64,000 nucleotides of DNA from Agrobacterium sp. a22-2 (GTDB lineage: Bacteria > Pseudomonadota > Alphaproteobacteria > Rhizobiales > Rhizobiaceae). This document shows positions 41,212 through 52,924 of this stretch, one piece after another. The stretch spans positions 124,001 to 188,000 of the forward strand of contig NZ_JAAXMM010000009.1 in NCBI RefSeq assembly GCF_012276985.1, given 5' to 3'. Position 1 is the stretch's first letter. Every line of letters begins with the position of its first letter. The notes under the pieces were generated by a model. That model saw only the letters and a program-made list of their open reading frames with translations. It was not told the DNA's origin and did no database searches. The translations under genes were made by a program, and so were the position numbers.

Positions 41212-41247
41212 AAGCAAAAGGCCCGGATCGCTCTGGGCCTTTTGCTT
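41212..41247 (-). terminator. Terminator of pyrG (bidirectional hairpin)
   Basis: Thirteen-base perfect arms AAGCAAAAGGCCC (41212-41224) and GGGCCTTTTGCTT (41235-41247) enclose ten bases. The A/T-rich outer arms give a U-rich end on either strand. It lies 25 bases beyond the pyrG stop on the minus strand and back to back with the glnII terminator. Confidence 0.82.
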
Positions 41248-41271
41248 TTCAGAACTGGATTGCTCAGCGCT

Positions 41272-43026
<1,755 letters not shown>

Positions 43027-43042
43027 TTAGGCGACGAAACGA

Positions 43043-43444
43043 TCAGTTTCCAGTCGGAACGGCGTTCGGATCCGGCTTGGGGGCTGCCGGCGTCGCGGCC
43101 GGTGCAGCACCATTGGTGGCCGGAGCTGCGGGAGCGGCGGCGCCCGGAAGCTGATCAAGAACATTGCTGCCCTGGCCCTGCGAGGTACCGGCCGGGATGC
43201 GATCGAGAATGTCGGTGGGCTTCGACTCGTAGCGGGCCAGAATGCCGAGGCCAAGCGAAGTCACGAAGAACAGGCCCGCAAGGATGGCCGTGGTGCGTGT
43301 CAGCGCATTGGCAGTGCCGCGGGCCGACATGAAACCGGAGCCGCCGCCGATGCCCAAACCACCGCCCTCGGAGCGCTGGATCAGCACGACGCCGACAAGC
43401 GCCAGCACGATCATGAGGTGAATGACAATCAATACGGTCTGCAT
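43043..43444 (-). CDS. secG: Protein-export membrane protein SecG
   Basis: Small subunit of the Sec translocon in the inner membrane, 133 residues. The start MQTVLIVIHLMIVLALVGVVLIQ is the first helix, given here abbreviated as MQTVLIVIHLMIVL. The conserved EGGGLGIGGGSGFMSARG loop follows, then a second helix (TTAILAGLFFVTSLGLGIL). The tail from about residue 85 is long and rich in Ala and Pro, as in other rhizobial SecG. It lies downstream of tpiA on the same strand, and a terminator separates it from pyrG. Confidence 0.95.
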   Translation of the reverse strand: MQTVLIVIHLMIVLALVGVVLIQRSEGGGLGIGGGSGFMSARGTANALTRTTAILAGLFFVTSLGLGILARYESKPTDILDRIPAGTSQGQGSNVLDQLPGAAAPAAPATNGAAPAATPAAPKPDPNAVPTGN

Positions 43445-43541
43445 GTGTAATCCGTCCTGCCCTCATCAGGGCAAAATCTTCTAAAGCTTCGGCGGCTCTT
43501 TACATGAGGTGACGAGGCATGGAAAGCCCCTCGCCGTCAAT

Positions 43542-44312
43542 TCAGGACACCAGATCCTTGTAGACGCCGTATATGGCGAGGAAATCGGAGGCTTTCAAGC
43601 TGGCACCGCCGATCAGCGCGCCATCGACATTGTCGACGGCCATCAGTTCGCGCGCATTGGAGGGCTTGACCGAGCCACCGTAGAGAATACGCATCTTGGC
43701 GCCCTCTGCGCCGAAACGCTTGACCAGCTCGGCGCGCATGAAGGCATGGGCTTCAGCGACGTCCCTGGTGGTCGGCGTGACGCCCGTGCCGATCGCCCAG
43801 ACCGGCTCATAGGCGATCACGGTGGTGTCGGCCATGGCACTGTCCGGCACGGAACCGGCCAGCTGGCGCTTCAGGATGTCGAGGGTCTGGCCGGCCTTGC
43901 GCTCGTCCGCCGTCTCGCCGATGCAGATGATCGCCGTCAGCTCGGCCGCATAGGCGGCTTCGGCCTTGGCGCGCACCAGATGATCGGTCTCGGCGTGATC
44001 GGTGCGACGCTCGGAATGGCCGACGATGACATAGGTGCCAAAGCAATCGGCAATCATGTCAGCAGAAATCTCGCCGGTATGGGCGCCCGAGACATTCTGG
44101 TGGCAATCCTGGGCGCCGATCAAGAGCGGGCTGTCATCGCAAAGGGCCGTCGCCACATAGAGAAGGGTTGCCGGCGGGCAGATCAGCGCATCGACCTTTT
44201 CGGCGAGCGGCGACTTGACGCCCTCGGCCATCGCCTTGATCTGGTCGAGCGAAGCACGGGTGCCGTTCATCTTCCAATTACCGGCCACAAGTGGACGTAC
44301 ATCCGGCGTCAT
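43542..44312 (-). CDS. tpiA: Triose-phosphate isomerase
   Basis: Interconverts dihydroxyacetone phosphate and glyceraldehyde-3-phosphate; 256 residues from the ATG at 44312 ([17 protein letters not shown]), preceded by GGGGG. The track upstream of it begins at a TTG. The catalytic lysine is in AGNWKMNG, the His in [12 protein letters not shown], the Glu in [13 protein letters not shown], and the phosphate loop in [11 protein letters not shown]. The upstream 158-base gap to the hydrolase gene is the probable promoter region for tpiA-secG. Confidence 0.97.
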   Translation of the reverse strand: MTPDVRPLVAGNWKMNGTRASLDQIKAMAEGVKSPLAEKVDALICPPATLLYVATALCDDSPLLIGAQDCHQNVSGAHTGEISADMIADCFGTYVIVGHSERRTDHAETDHLVRAKAEAAYAAELTAIICIGETADERKAGQTLDILKRQLAGSVPDSAMADTTVIAYEPVWAIGTGVTPTTRDVAEAHAFMRAELVKRFGAEGAKMRILYGGSVKPSNARELMAVDNVDGALIGGASLKASDFLAIYGVYKDLVS

Positions 44313-44469
44313 ATGAGCCCCCAATCCAATTGATTTAAGGGGGAACTAGCAAAAGTCGAGGACAAAGGAAAGGTTATCACCGCGTTTTGGCTGTTAAATC
44401 GGCAGATATGGTGAAAATCGAGGCGGAATCGCCTTTTGCGTCAGAATAAAACAGCAAATGCGAGTCCTT

Positions 44470-45357
44470 TCAGCCCTGCCCTATCAACCAGTTAAGGATC
44501 TTTCGCCAGTCCGTCATGCGCACCGGCGTGCCATGCGATCCGGTCTGGAACAGGGTGAAGCGCACGGGGTATCCCTTGGCGTGCAGGCTGTCGTAAAGCG
44601 CGATTTGCGTGGGCGCGGCATAGACGCTGTCGGCGCTGCCATGGGTAAAATAGATCGGCAATTTGCGTTTAAACGCAGCACTCCTGGCAAAATCCGGGTC
44701 CGTTGCGCCTCCGAGGATGGCCATCCCGGTCAAGACGGACGACGCCGCGGGGTTGCGGGCGATATCCCAGCAGATGCTGCTGCCCATCGAGGCACAGGCC
44801 AGCACCACCGGCCGGCCAGGCGACTGCGCCGCGCTATAGGCGATCAGCGCTGCGATATCGGCCACGCCGTTGCTGTCGAAGGAGGTGACGCTCGGCGCGT
44901 AATAGATGCCCTGGTTGTCGACGGCGAGGTTCTTCAGCCGGTTGAAATTGCCGCCGAAGGAAAAATCGTTGACGCCAAGCCGCCGGTCGCCGCCGCGGCC
45001 GTGAACGAAGATCACCGTGAAGCGGCCGCCCTTGGCCGCGCCGACACGGGCCACCTCCAGCTTGCGCGCGCCGAAATCGAGCACCTCGTTGACCTGGGAG
45101 CGGCGGGCGCCCAGCGCGACATAGGCCTGTTTGACGCGGCGCTCGGGGATCTGGTCGCGACCGTTAATATCGCGCATTTCATCGTAATCGATCACTTCGA
45201 AATCGCCACCGTCCCGGCTTTCCAGCACGGTCTGCCGGGAGAACAGCTCGTCCTTGAAGGGCTTCAGGACCAGGCTGTCGGCGGCAACAAAGCCTGCCAG
45301 TGATAGCCAGGCCAAAAAACCTGCCGCAATGCGGAAATGAGCTGTGGACATCTGCAT
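44470..45357 (-). CDS. Exported alpha/beta-hydrolase-like protein
   Basis: A 295-residue protein starting MQMSTAHFRIAAGFLAWLSL, a signal peptide ending near AGFVAADS. The open frame continues about 56 codons further upstream, but that part reads as non-coding. The hydrolase marks are IFVHGRGGDRR (oxyanion loop), CASMGSS with the nucleophilic Ser, PIYFTHGSADSVY with the acidic residue, and QTGSHGTPVRM with the His. It should act in the periplasm or outer envelope; the substrate is unknown. It stands alone between tpiA and parE, divergent from parE. Confidence 0.8.
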   Translation of the reverse strand: MQMSTAHFRIAAGFLAWLSLAGFVAADSLVLKPFKDELFSRQTVLESRDGGDFEVIDYDEMRDINGRDQIPERRVKQAYVALGARRSQVNEVLDFGARKLEVARVGAAKGGRFTVIFVHGRGGDRRLGVNDFSFGGNFNRLKNLAVDNQGIYYAPSVTSFDSNGVADIAALIAYSAAQSPGRPVVLACASMGSSICWDIARNPAASSVLTGMAILGGATDPDFARSAAFKRKLPIYFTHGSADSVYAAPTQIALYDSLHAKGYPVRFTLFQTGSHGTPVRMTDWRKILNWLIGQG

Positions 45358-45575
45358 GACAACGGTGTCTCCCTTGGGCGTCAGCCTTGCCTTTAGAACC
45401 GGAGAAACGCAATGCTCTCCCAAAAGCATGCGGGCCCTGCCGGCAAAGTCGCGCACGCGCCGCCTTTCTGGCAAAATCCAGCCGATTCGCAAGACTGACA
45501 CGGACATGCGGCGAGAGTTGCGCACGGCATTCCGGCCCTCGTGCTGCCAGATGGAACAGATTATTGAACGACGCC

Positions 45576-47627
45576 ATGAACGATGACAGCGATCTCTTTG
45601 CCGGCCTGCCGCTTGCCCCCAAGCCGGAAACGACCACCCCTGCCCCGAAAGCGCCAGCCGCTCCGGTCGAAAAGCCGCGCGTGGCGCAGACCAGCAGCGA
45701 GAGCGAATACGGCGCCTCGTCGATCCGGGTGCTGGAAGGCCTCGAGCCGGTGCGCATGCGTCCCGGCATGTATATCGGCGGCACGGACGAAAAGGCGCTG
45801 CATCACCTGTTTGCCGAAGTCATCGACAATTCGATGGACGAAGCCGTGGCGGGCCATGCCAATTTCATCGACGTTCACCTCGACACGCAAGGCTTCCTGA
45901 CCGTTACCGACAATGGCCGCGGCATTCCGGTGGAACTGCATCCGCAGGTGCCGGGCAAGTCGACGCTCGAAGTGATCATGACCAAGCTGCATGCCGGCGG
46001 CAAGTTTGACGGCAAGGCCTACGAGACGTCAGGCGGCCTGCATGGCGTCGGCGTGTCGGTGGTCAACGCGCTGTCCGACCTCCTCGAAGTGGAAGTGGCC
46101 CGCAATCGCAAGCTCTACCGCCAGACCTTTTCGCGCGGCGTGCCGGTCGGCGGGCTGGAGGAGCTGGGCGAAGTCCACAATCGCCGCGGCACGCGGGTTC
46201 GCTTCCATCCCGATCCGCAGATTTTCGGCGACCATGCGAAATTCGATCCGGGCCGGATTTTTCGCATGGCACGTTCCAAGGCCTATCTCTTCGGCGGCGT
46301 CGAGATCCGCTGGTCCTGCGATCCGGGCATGGTGCCGGAGGGTGGCGACATTCCGGAAAAGGCCGTCTTCCATTTTCCAGGCGGCCTGAAGGATTATCTG
46401 GCGGCCACGCTCGGCAAGGACTTTACCGTCACCCGCGAGATCTTTGCCGGCCGGACGGACAAGAGCGGCGGGCATGGCGCCATGGAATGGGCGGTCACCT
46501 GGTATGGCGGCGATCCGCAGCTGCATTCCTATTGCAACACCATTCCGACGCCTGAAGGCGGCACCCATGAGGCGGGCCTGCGCATCGCCCTGACCAAGGG
46601 CCTGAAGAACTATGCCGAACTGACGCAGAACAAGCGCGCCCGGGAGATCACCACCGACGATGTGATGATTTCGGCGGTCGGTATGCTGTCGGTGTTCATC
46701 CGCGAGCCGGAATTCGTCGGCCAGACCAAGGACAAGCTGGCGACCGTCGAGGCGCAGCGTCTTGTCGAAAACGCGCTGCGCGACCCATTTGACCATTATC
46801 TCGCCGACAACCCGAACGAAGCGGCCAAGCTGCTCGAATGGGTGATCGAGCGCGCCGAGGAGCGGCTGCGCCGGCGCAAAGAGAAGGAAGTCAACCGCAA
46901 GTCGGCGGTGCGCAAGCTGCGCCTGCCCGGCAAGCTGGCCGACTGCTCGCAGAACACCGCCGAGGGCGCCGAACTGTTCATCGTCGAAGGCGATTCGGCC
47001 GGCGGCTCGGCCAAGCAGGCACGCAACCGCTCGAACCAGGCCATCCTGCCGCTGCGCGGCAAGATCCTCAACGTGGCGAGTGCCGGTCGCGACAAGCTGA
47101 CGGCCAACCAGCAGATCGGCGACCTGATCCAGGCGCTGGGCTGCGGTACGCGGTCGAAATATCGCGACGAGGACCTGCGCTACGAGCGCATCATCATCAT
47201 GACCGATGCCGATGTCGACGGCGCCCATATCGCCTCGCTTTTGATCACCTTCTTCTATCAGGAAATGCCGGAGCTGATCCGCGGCAACCATCTCTATCTG
47301 GCCGTGCCGCCGCTCTATGTCATCCGCCAGGGCGCCAAGACCGCCTATGCCCGCGACGACATCCACCGCGCCGAGCTGATGGAGACCATGTTCAAGGGCA
47401 AGAAGGTCGAGATCGGCCGCTTCAAAGGCCTTGGCGAAATGATGCCGGCGCAGCTGAAAGAAACCACCATGGATCCGGGCAAGCGCATGCTGCTCAGGGT
47501 GGCGATCGACGATGTCGATTTCGAAGGCACGCGCGACGCCGTGGATGCGCTGATGGGCACCAAGCCCGACGCCCGCTTCCGCTTCATCCAGGACCGGGCG
47601 GCCTTTGCCGAAAACCTCGATATCTGA
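45576..47627 (+). CDS. parE: DNA topoisomerase IV subunit B
   Basis: ATPase subunit of topoisomerase IV, which separates linked daughter chromosomes; 683 residues. I chose the ATG at 45576 (MNDDSDLFAGLP); the open frame upstream overlaps the divergent hydrolase. A variable Pro/Ala-rich N-terminal extension of about 40 residues precedes the GHKL ATPase domain (VIDNSMDEAV, DNGRGIPVE, GGLHGVGVSVVN). The transducer follows, and the TOPRIM domain carries EGDSAGGSAKQARNR and the metal motif DADVDGAHI. It is not GyrB because the GyrB insert and QxxRDGxHYEQ-type ending are absent and the C-terminus is short. parC is not in the window. Confidence 0.95.
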   Translation: MNDDSDLFAGLPLAPKPETTTPAPKAPAAPVEKPRVAQTSSESEYGASSIRVLEGLEPVRMRPGMYIGGTDEKALHHLFAEVIDNSMDEAVAGHANFIDVHLDTQGFLTVTDNGRGIPVELHPQVPGKSTLEVIMTKLHAGGKFDGKAYETSGGLHGVGVSVVNALSDLLEVEVARNRKLYRQTFSRGVPVGGLEELGEVHNRRGTRVRFHPDPQIFGDHAKFDPGRIFRMARSKAYLFGGVEIRWSCDPGMVPEGGDIPEKAVFHFPGGLKDYLAATLGKDFTVTREIFAGRTDKSGGHGAMEWAVTWYGGDPQLHSYCNTIPTPEGGTHEAGLRIALTKGLKNYAELTQNKRAREITTDDVMISAVGMLSVFIREPEFVGQTKDKLATVEAQRLVENALRDPFDHYLADNPNEAAKLLEWVIERAEERLRRRKEKEVNRKSAVRKLRLPGKLADCSQNTAEGAELFIVEGDSAGGSAKQARNRSNQAILPLRGKILNVASAGRDKLTANQQIGDLIQALGCGTRSKYRDEDLRYERIIIMTDADVDGAHIASLLITFFYQEMPELIRGNHLYLAVPPLYVIRQGAKTAYARDDIHRAELMETMFKGKKVEIGRFKGLGEMMPAQLKETTMDPGKRMLLRVAIDDVDFEGTRDAVDALMGTKPDARFRFIQDRAAFAENLDI

Positions 47628-47845
47628 CGAAACGGCCGGTGCGCTGGGATGGTTCTGTTACGCTCCAGCGCTCGATTTGTCTGCTTTGCGCCGAATATGA
47701 CAGGATGAAGATAGCCGCGTCGGTTTCCAGATTGGAATTGCGCTGGCAGCCCGAGGATACTATCTCAGGGTCTCGATAGCCGGCGCTTGCGTTGCATCCG
47801 CGAAATCGTTCATAGTCTTGGCTGTGCAAACAGGAAGTATTCATC

Positions 47846-49042
47846 GTGCGAAAAAAAGAGGATCGCAGTCCCCAGGACATGCCGCGCTGGCTGGGGCCGG
47901 TAACTCCGAGCCGGACGGCGCTCGTCACGCCGATTTCCGCCGCACGCTGGCTGATGTTTCTGATCGCCGTTGCCGCGATCTACTTCTTTCACGGTTTCAT
48001 CGTGCCGGTTCTGGCGGCCCTGGTCATCGCCTTTGCCAGCTGGCCGCTCTATCGCAAGCTGCTGGCCAATGTCGGCGGCAATAAAACCATCGGCGCAACG
48101 CTTGCGATCCTGCTGATCCTGGCCTTCCTGGTCGTGCCGATCGGCATCGCGGCGACCTATACCGTCGGCGAATTGCGTGTACTGATCGGCTGGGCGATCG
48201 AGGCCAACCGATCCGGATCGCCGCCGCCGGACTGGATCGTGGCGCTGCCGCGCGTCGGGATATGGTTGGGCGAACAATGGGACCGGCACATCGGCTCGCC
48301 GGGGGCTATCGGCGAGCTTGTGCAGCTGGTCAGCGGCGCCAATATCGGCAATATCTACCGGGCGGTGATTGCGGCGGGTGACGGGGCCTTCCATCTGCTG
48401 CTCACCATGCTGTTCATGCTGATTGCCCTGTTCTTCGTCTATCGCGACGGTGCGTCGTTTGCCCGGCAGCTCGACCTTCTCGGCGAGCGCATCCTGCCCT
48501 TGCGGTGGGAACGAATGTCGCGGGTGGTGCCGGCGACCATCAGTTCGACCGTGACCGGCATGACGCTGATCGCGATCGGCGAGGGCTTCGTTCTCGGAAT
48601 CGCCTATTGGCTGGCCGGCGTGCCATCGCCCGTGACGCTGGGTGTCCTGACCGGCGTCCTGGCGCTGGTACCGGGTGGCGCTCCCCTCTCCTTCATCCTT
48701 GTCAGCGGCTATCTGCTGGCGCGGGGATCCTATATCGCCGGATTCAGCCTATTCATCTGGGGCACGGTCGAACTGTTCATCGTCGACAAGACGGTGAGGC
48801 CGCGTCTGGTCGGTGGACCGATCAAGCTGCCGTTCCTGCCGACCTTTTTCGGGCTCGTCGGCGGCGTCAAGACCATGGGCTTCCTCGGCCTGTTCATCGG
48901 CCCCGTCCTGATGGCGCTGATCGTGGCGATCTGGCGCGAATGGATGCGGGAAATCGAACTTTCCGATGTGACGGAGCCGGTTGCCGCACCACCACCGATA
49001 CCGGACGAGCCACCGGCCGCCAAGAAAGTGTCGTCCGCCTGA
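47846..49042 (+). CDS. AI-2E transporter family (UPF0118) membrane protein
   Basis: A 398-residue inner-membrane protein starting at a GTG. Eight hydrophobic helices are visible, including the paired N-terminal helices (about residues 36-75), the short re-entrant segment GVPSPVTLGVLTGVLALVPGGAP, abbreviated as GVLALVPGGAP, and the closing helix FLGLFIGPVLMALIVAIW. Members of this family export autoinducer-2, act as Na+/H+ antiporters, or have unknown transport roles, so no substrate is claimed. The tail is Pro/Ala-rich. It lies between parE and the ABC exporter; 218 bases separate it from parE without clear features. Confidence 0.82.
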   Translation: MRKKEDRSPQDMPRWLGPVTPSRTALVTPISAARWLMFLIAVAAIYFFHGFIVPVLAALVIAFASWPLYRKLLANVGGNKTIGATLAILLILAFLVVPIGIAATYTVGELRVLIGWAIEANRSGSPPPDWIVALPRVGIWLGEQWDRHIGSPGAIGELVQLVSGANIGNIYRAVIAAGDGAFHLLLTMLFMLIALFFVYRDGASFARQLDLLGERILPLRWERMSRVVPATISSTVTGMTLIAIGEGFVLGIAYWLAGVPSPVTLGVLTGVLALVPGGAPLSFILVSGYLLARGSYIAGFSLFIWGTVELFIVDKTVRPRLVGGPIKLPFLPTFFGLVGGVKTMGFLGLFIGPVLMALIVAIWREWMREIELSDVTEPVAAPPPIPDEPPAAKKVSSA

Positions 49043-49076
49043 CCGGACGGCGCCCGGCCAAGCCGAACACCACCGC

Positions 49077-50804
49077 CTATTCTGCCGCCTGGATGCCAAA
49101 CTGGGCGTCATAGAGCCGGCTATAGGGGCCCTTGGCGGCAATCAACTCCCGATGGGCGCCGACTTCGGCAATGCCGGTCTCGTCGACCACGACGATCCGC
49201 GCGGCGTCGCGGATGGTGGCCAGGCGATGGGCGATGATCAGTGTCGTACGGCCCTTGGCAAGCTCGCCCAGCGATTGCTGAATGGCGCGCTCGGTTTCCG
49301 TGTCGAGCGCCGAGGTCGCCTCGTCGAGGATCAGGATCGGCGGGTTTTTCAGGAACATGCGGGCGATTGCCAGCCTCTGCTTCTGGCCGCCGGACAGTTT
49401 GACGCCGCGCTCACCGATGACCGTATCGAGGCCTTCCGGCATGGCGGCGATGACGCCGTCAAGCTTGGCGCGGCGAGCCGCCTGCATCACATCCGCGTCG
49501 CTGGCTCCGAGCTTGCCATAGGCGATATTCTCGCGCACCGTGCCACCGAACAGGAAGACGTCCTGCTGGACGATGCCGATCTGGCTGCGCAGCGAGGCGA
49601 GCGTCATCCGGCGAATATCGATGCCGTCGACCGTGATGGCGCCGCCCAGAACATCATAAAAGCGCGGCAGCAGCGAACAGAGCGTCGTCTTGCCGGCCCC
49701 GGAGGGACCGACAAAAGCCACCGTCTCGCCAGCGCGGATCTCCAGATCGATATGGCGCAGCACCGGCTTGCCCTCGCTATAACCAAAGCTGACATCGCGA
49801 TAGGCAATATCACCCTTGAGCGCCGGCGCCGCGATAGCGTCGGCGGCATCGGCGATATCGGGGGCGGTGTCCATCAACTCGGTAAAGCGGCGGAAGCCGG
49901 CAATGCCCTTGGGATAGGTCTCGATCACCGAATTGATCTTTTCGACCGGCCGGAAAAAGACGCCGACCAGCAGAAGGAAGCTGACGAAGCCGCCATTGGT
50001 CAATTCGCCCGACAGGACGAAATAGGCGCCGGCGATCATCACGATCATCTGGATCAGCCGCATGCTCATGTAGCTGAGCGAGGTGCTGGCGGCCATGATG
50101 CGATAGGCGGCGAGCTTGGTCAGTCGGTAGTTCTGGTTGTCGGTCTCGAACAGCGAGCGTTCGTGGTCCTCGTTGGCAAAGGCCTGGACGACGCGGATGC
50201 CACCGACATTTTCCTCGATGCGGGCGTTGAAATCGCCGACGCGACCGTAGAGCGCCCGAAAATTGGCGGTCATGCGGCTGCCGTAGCGGCTGGTGACCCA
50301 GGCCGTCAGCGGCACGACGATGGCCGTCAGCACGGCCAGCTGCCAATTGATCGACAGCATCAGCAGGAAGGCGCCGATGAAGGTCATGATGGCGATGAAC
50401 AGGTCTTCCGGTCCGTGATGGGCGACCTCGCCGATCTCTTCCAGGTCCTTGGTCAGCCTGCCGACCAGATGGCCTGTCTTCTCATTGTCGAAATAGCGAA
50501 ACGACAGTTTCTGCACATGGCTGAAGGCCAGGCGGCGCATGTCGGTCTCGATATTGATGCCGAGCATGTGGCCCCAATAGGTGACCGTCGCCATCAGGCC
50601 CGTGTTGATGGCGTAGATCGCCAAGAGACAGATCGAGGCTGTGACGATCACCGCCCATTCGCCGCCTGGCAGCAGGTCATCGACAAAGACCTTCACGGCC
50701 ATGGGAAAGCCGAGTTCCAGCAATCCTGAGATGATGGCGCAGGAAAAATCGAGAATGAAAAGCCCTCGATAAGGGCGATAATAGGCAAAAAACCGCCTCA
50801 GCAT
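49077..50804 (-). CDS. ABC exporter, fused membrane and ATPase domains
   Basis: A half-size ABC exporter that works as a homodimer. I chose the ATG at 50804 (MLRRFFAYYRPYRG), which gives 575 residues; an upstream ATG adds 15. Six membrane helices cover about residues 15-310. The ATPase shows Walker A GPSGAGKTTL, the signature LSGGQKQRLAIARM, Walker B ILILDEATSALD, and the switch His in IIAHRLAT. Relatives export lipids, peptides or drugs; the substrate is not known. It converges on the AI-2E family gene, with stops 34 bases apart. Confidence 0.9.
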   Translation of the reverse strand: MLRRFFAYYRPYRGLFILDFSCAIISGLLELGFPMAVKVFVDDLLPGGEWAVIVTASICLLAIYAINTGLMATVTYWGHMLGINIETDMRRLAFSHVQKLSFRYFDNEKTGHLVGRLTKDLEEIGEVAHHGPEDLFIAIMTFIGAFLLMLSINWQLAVLTAIVVPLTAWVTSRYGSRMTANFRALYGRVGDFNARIEENVGGIRVVQAFANEDHERSLFETDNQNYRLTKLAAYRIMAASTSLSYMSMRLIQMIVMIAGAYFVLSGELTNGGFVSFLLLVGVFFRPVEKINSVIETYPKGIAGFRRFTELMDTAPDIADAADAIAAPALKGDIAYRDVSFGYSEGKPVLRHIDLEIRAGETVAFVGPSGAGKTTLCSLLPRFYDVLGGAITVDGIDIRRMTLASLRSQIGIVQQDVFLFGGTVRENIAYGKLGASDADVMQAARRAKLDGVIAAMPEGLDTVIGERGVKLSGGQKQRLAIARMFLKNPPILILDEATSALDTETERAIQQSLGELAKGRTTLIIAHRLATIRDAARIVVVDETGIAEVGAHRELIAAKGPYSRLYDAQFGIQAAE

Positions 50805-51137
50805 GACTATCGGACTTTCTGCGCTTTGGCCTTGCCGCATGGACGACATGCGTGCGCCGGCGCTCTATCAACAAACTTGTCGTTTCCTCTCATATTTCCG
50901 TCGGCAGGCCAAGACCCGGCCGACAATTTGAGAGCAATCGCCGCTTATCGGCCGTATTCGCCTCCACGGTTGGCGCCACCCAAAGCCATCCGGAACGGTC
51001 GGTTGTCACCGAATCGACAAGGAACGGTAATACCGCCGACAAGAAAAAGGGGCACGAATGGCGATATGGCAACGGTTCGGCGCGGTCACGCCGACCGATC
51101 GCCTCGCCGTTGTCGTCACACCATTTGAGAGAGAGCC
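50805..51137. other. Gap between the ABC exporter and the phytase-like gene, no clear feature
   Basis: These 333 bases separate two divergent genes. I see a purine-rich ribosome-binding site (GAGAGAGAG) just ahead of 51138, and some short GC-rich hairpins near 51095-51110, but no convincing promoter, terminator, RNA gene or conserved open frame. Probably it carries the two divergent promoters. Confidence 0.3.
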
Positions 51138-52271
51138 ATGTTGAGATTGTCGCTTTCCGCCACTGCCCTTTGCCTGATCATCGCCGTGGCTCCGGCCGGC
51201 GCGCTGGAGACCGGGAAAAGCTTCGACCTGCCCTGCCCGTTCGGTGACTGCCAGGCGGGCATGGCGCTTGCCTATCTCGGCGAATTCTCGATCCCGACCG
51301 GCGAGATGGTCGACGGGATCGAGTTCGGCGGCATTTCGGGCCTCGATTTCGACGCCTCGACCGGCCGGTATATCGCGATCTGCGACGATCGTTCGGAAAA
51401 AGGCCCCGCCCGCTTCTATGAGCTGGCCATCGATGCGGATGCCAGCGGCATCAAGGGCGTCACCGTCGCCAAAACGGTCACGCTCAAGGACCGAAACGGC
51501 GAGGCCTTTGCCGCCAAGACGGTGGACCCGGAGTCGGTACGCATAGGTTCCGAAGGCCTGTACTGGTCCAGCGAAGGCGACGCGAAGGCCGGCATCGCCC
51601 CCTTCGTGCACCTGGCCGGGCGGGATGGCACCTTCCTGCGCGAGTTCAAACTGCCGGACGGCTTTGCGCCGACCGCAGACAAGACCAGCGGCATCCGCAA
51701 CAACAATGCATTCGAGAGCATGACGCTGCTGCCCTCGGGCGACTTGCTGGTGGCGCTGGAAGCGGCTCTCTATCAGGATGGGCCGGCGGCGACCCTGGTG
51801 TCCGGCAGTCTTGCCCGCGTCATCCGTTACAACCCGAAATCCGGTGAGCCGACGGCACAATATGTCTATCCCGTGTCGCCTATTCCCCAGGCTCCGGCCA
51901 AGGAAAACGGCTGGAACGACAACGGTCTGCCGGAACTGCTGGCACTCGACGATCATCGCCTGCTGGCCGTCGAGCGCGGCTTTGCGGAGGATTTCGGCAG
52001 TTCGATCAAACTGTTCATGACGGATCTCGAGGGCGCGACAGACGTCTCGTCCATCCCGTCGCTTGCCGCCGCCGACAAACGGGTCGTGCCGCTGCGCAAG
52101 AGCGAATTGCTGGATCTGCGCGCCGTCGGACTGGTTCCCGACAATATCGAGGCGCTGACCTTTGCCAAGGGTTCAGACGGCACGGACCTGCTGATCCTCG
52201 CCTCCGACAACAATTTCAACGCCAGTCAGAAAACCCAGTTCTACGCCTTTCGGGTTTTAAACCGGCCGTAG
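51138..52271 (+). CDS. Exported esterase-like/phytase-family protein
   Basis: A 377-residue exported protein with a signal peptide at residues 1-22 (MLRLSLSATALCLIIAVAPAG, abbreviated; cleavage near GALE). A CPFGDC motif follows at about residues 33-38, which could form a disulfide or bind a metal. The rest matches the family annotated as esterase-like activity of phytase: IEFGGISGLDFD, AICDDRSEKGPARFYEL, VDPESVRIGSEGLYWSSEGD, GIRNNNAFESMTLLP, and GLPELLALDDHRLLAVER. It is probably a beta-propeller acting in the periplasm or outside the cell. The reaction is unproven; phosphate release is one possibility. Confidence 0.85.
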   Translation: MLRLSLSATALCLIIAVAPAGALETGKSFDLPCPFGDCQAGMALAYLGEFSIPTGEMVDGIEFGGISGLDFDASTGRYIAICDDRSEKGPARFYELAIDADASGIKGVTVAKTVTLKDRNGEAFAAKTVDPESVRIGSEGLYWSSEGDAKAGIAPFVHLAGRDGTFLREFKLPDGFAPTADKTSGIRNNNAFESMTLLPSGDLLVALEAALYQDGPAATLVSGSLARVIRYNPKSGEPTAQYVYPVSPIPQAPAKENGWNDNGLPELLALDDHRLLAVERGFAEDFGSSIKLFMTDLEGATDVSSIPSLAAADKRVVPLRKSELLDLRAVGLVPDNIEALTFAKGSDGTDLLILASDNNFNASQKTQFYAFRVLNRP

Positions 52272-52461
52272 CCGACAGGATCGTCGTGCCTGCGGACAGT
52301 GCAAGGGCACGTCGGTCGTCTCCAGCCTCGAAGGGGCGGCCAATTGCGATATTGTGGACGTTGTTGCGGGAAGGACCGAATCGAAAGGATTTTCGCCTTG
52401 GTGCTGCTCGATTGTTCGGCATAACGGGAGTTGCCCGATCCTCGTTGCGAAAGCAGGCCCG

Positions 52462-52899
52462 ATGAATACCGCCCTGATCATGATGACCATTCTCGGCTGT
52501 GACGACAGCGTCAGCCAGTGCCATTTCATCGCCAAACCCGAGCAGCACTACGTGTCCGTCGAACTCTGCGACGCGGCATCCGAAAAGGTGCTGGAGCGGT
52601 ATTCCAATGTCAATTATCCGATGGTCGTGGCGGTGTGCCAGCCTCCCGATGCCAAGGACGGTCCGCAGGTTGCGGGCGCGCCGAAGCCCGTCGAACCCGC
52701 TCCGGATCTGGCCGCCCCCGTATCGCCGGTGCCCGAAGCGCCGATCCCGGAAGAGACCAAGCGGACATTCGCGGCCAGGGCCGTGGCGCGCATCCGCGAG
52801 GCGCTGCCCGGTCGGTCCGATATCCGCATGGTGTTTGAGACACCCGTGCATGTCATCGCCGACAGCTATTCCTGGGTCGCCAAGAAACTGACGCAATAA
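52462..52899 (+). CDS. Conserved hypothetical protein
   Basis: A 145-residue protein starting MNTALIMMTILGCDDSVSQC. The upstream part of the open frame lacks coding character. Cysteines at residues 13, 20, 36 and about 58 are spaced as in CDDSVSQC, VELCDAA and AVCQPP, and could pair or bind a metal. The central segment is rich in Pro and Ala (APKPVEPAPDLAAPVSPVP). The tail has a short helix. I do not recognise a named family. It is in the same direction as the phytase-like gene and 190 bases downstream. Confidence 0.6.
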   Translation: MNTALIMMTILGCDDSVSQCHFIAKPEQHYVSVELCDAASEKVLERYSNVNYPMVVAVCQPPDAKDGPQVAGAPKPVEPAPDLAAPVSPVPEAPIPEETKRTFAARAVARIREALPGRSDIRMVFETPVHVIADSYSWVAKKLTQ

Positions 52900-52924
52900 T
52901 ATCGCTTGAAAAGCGGTTGCCGCC

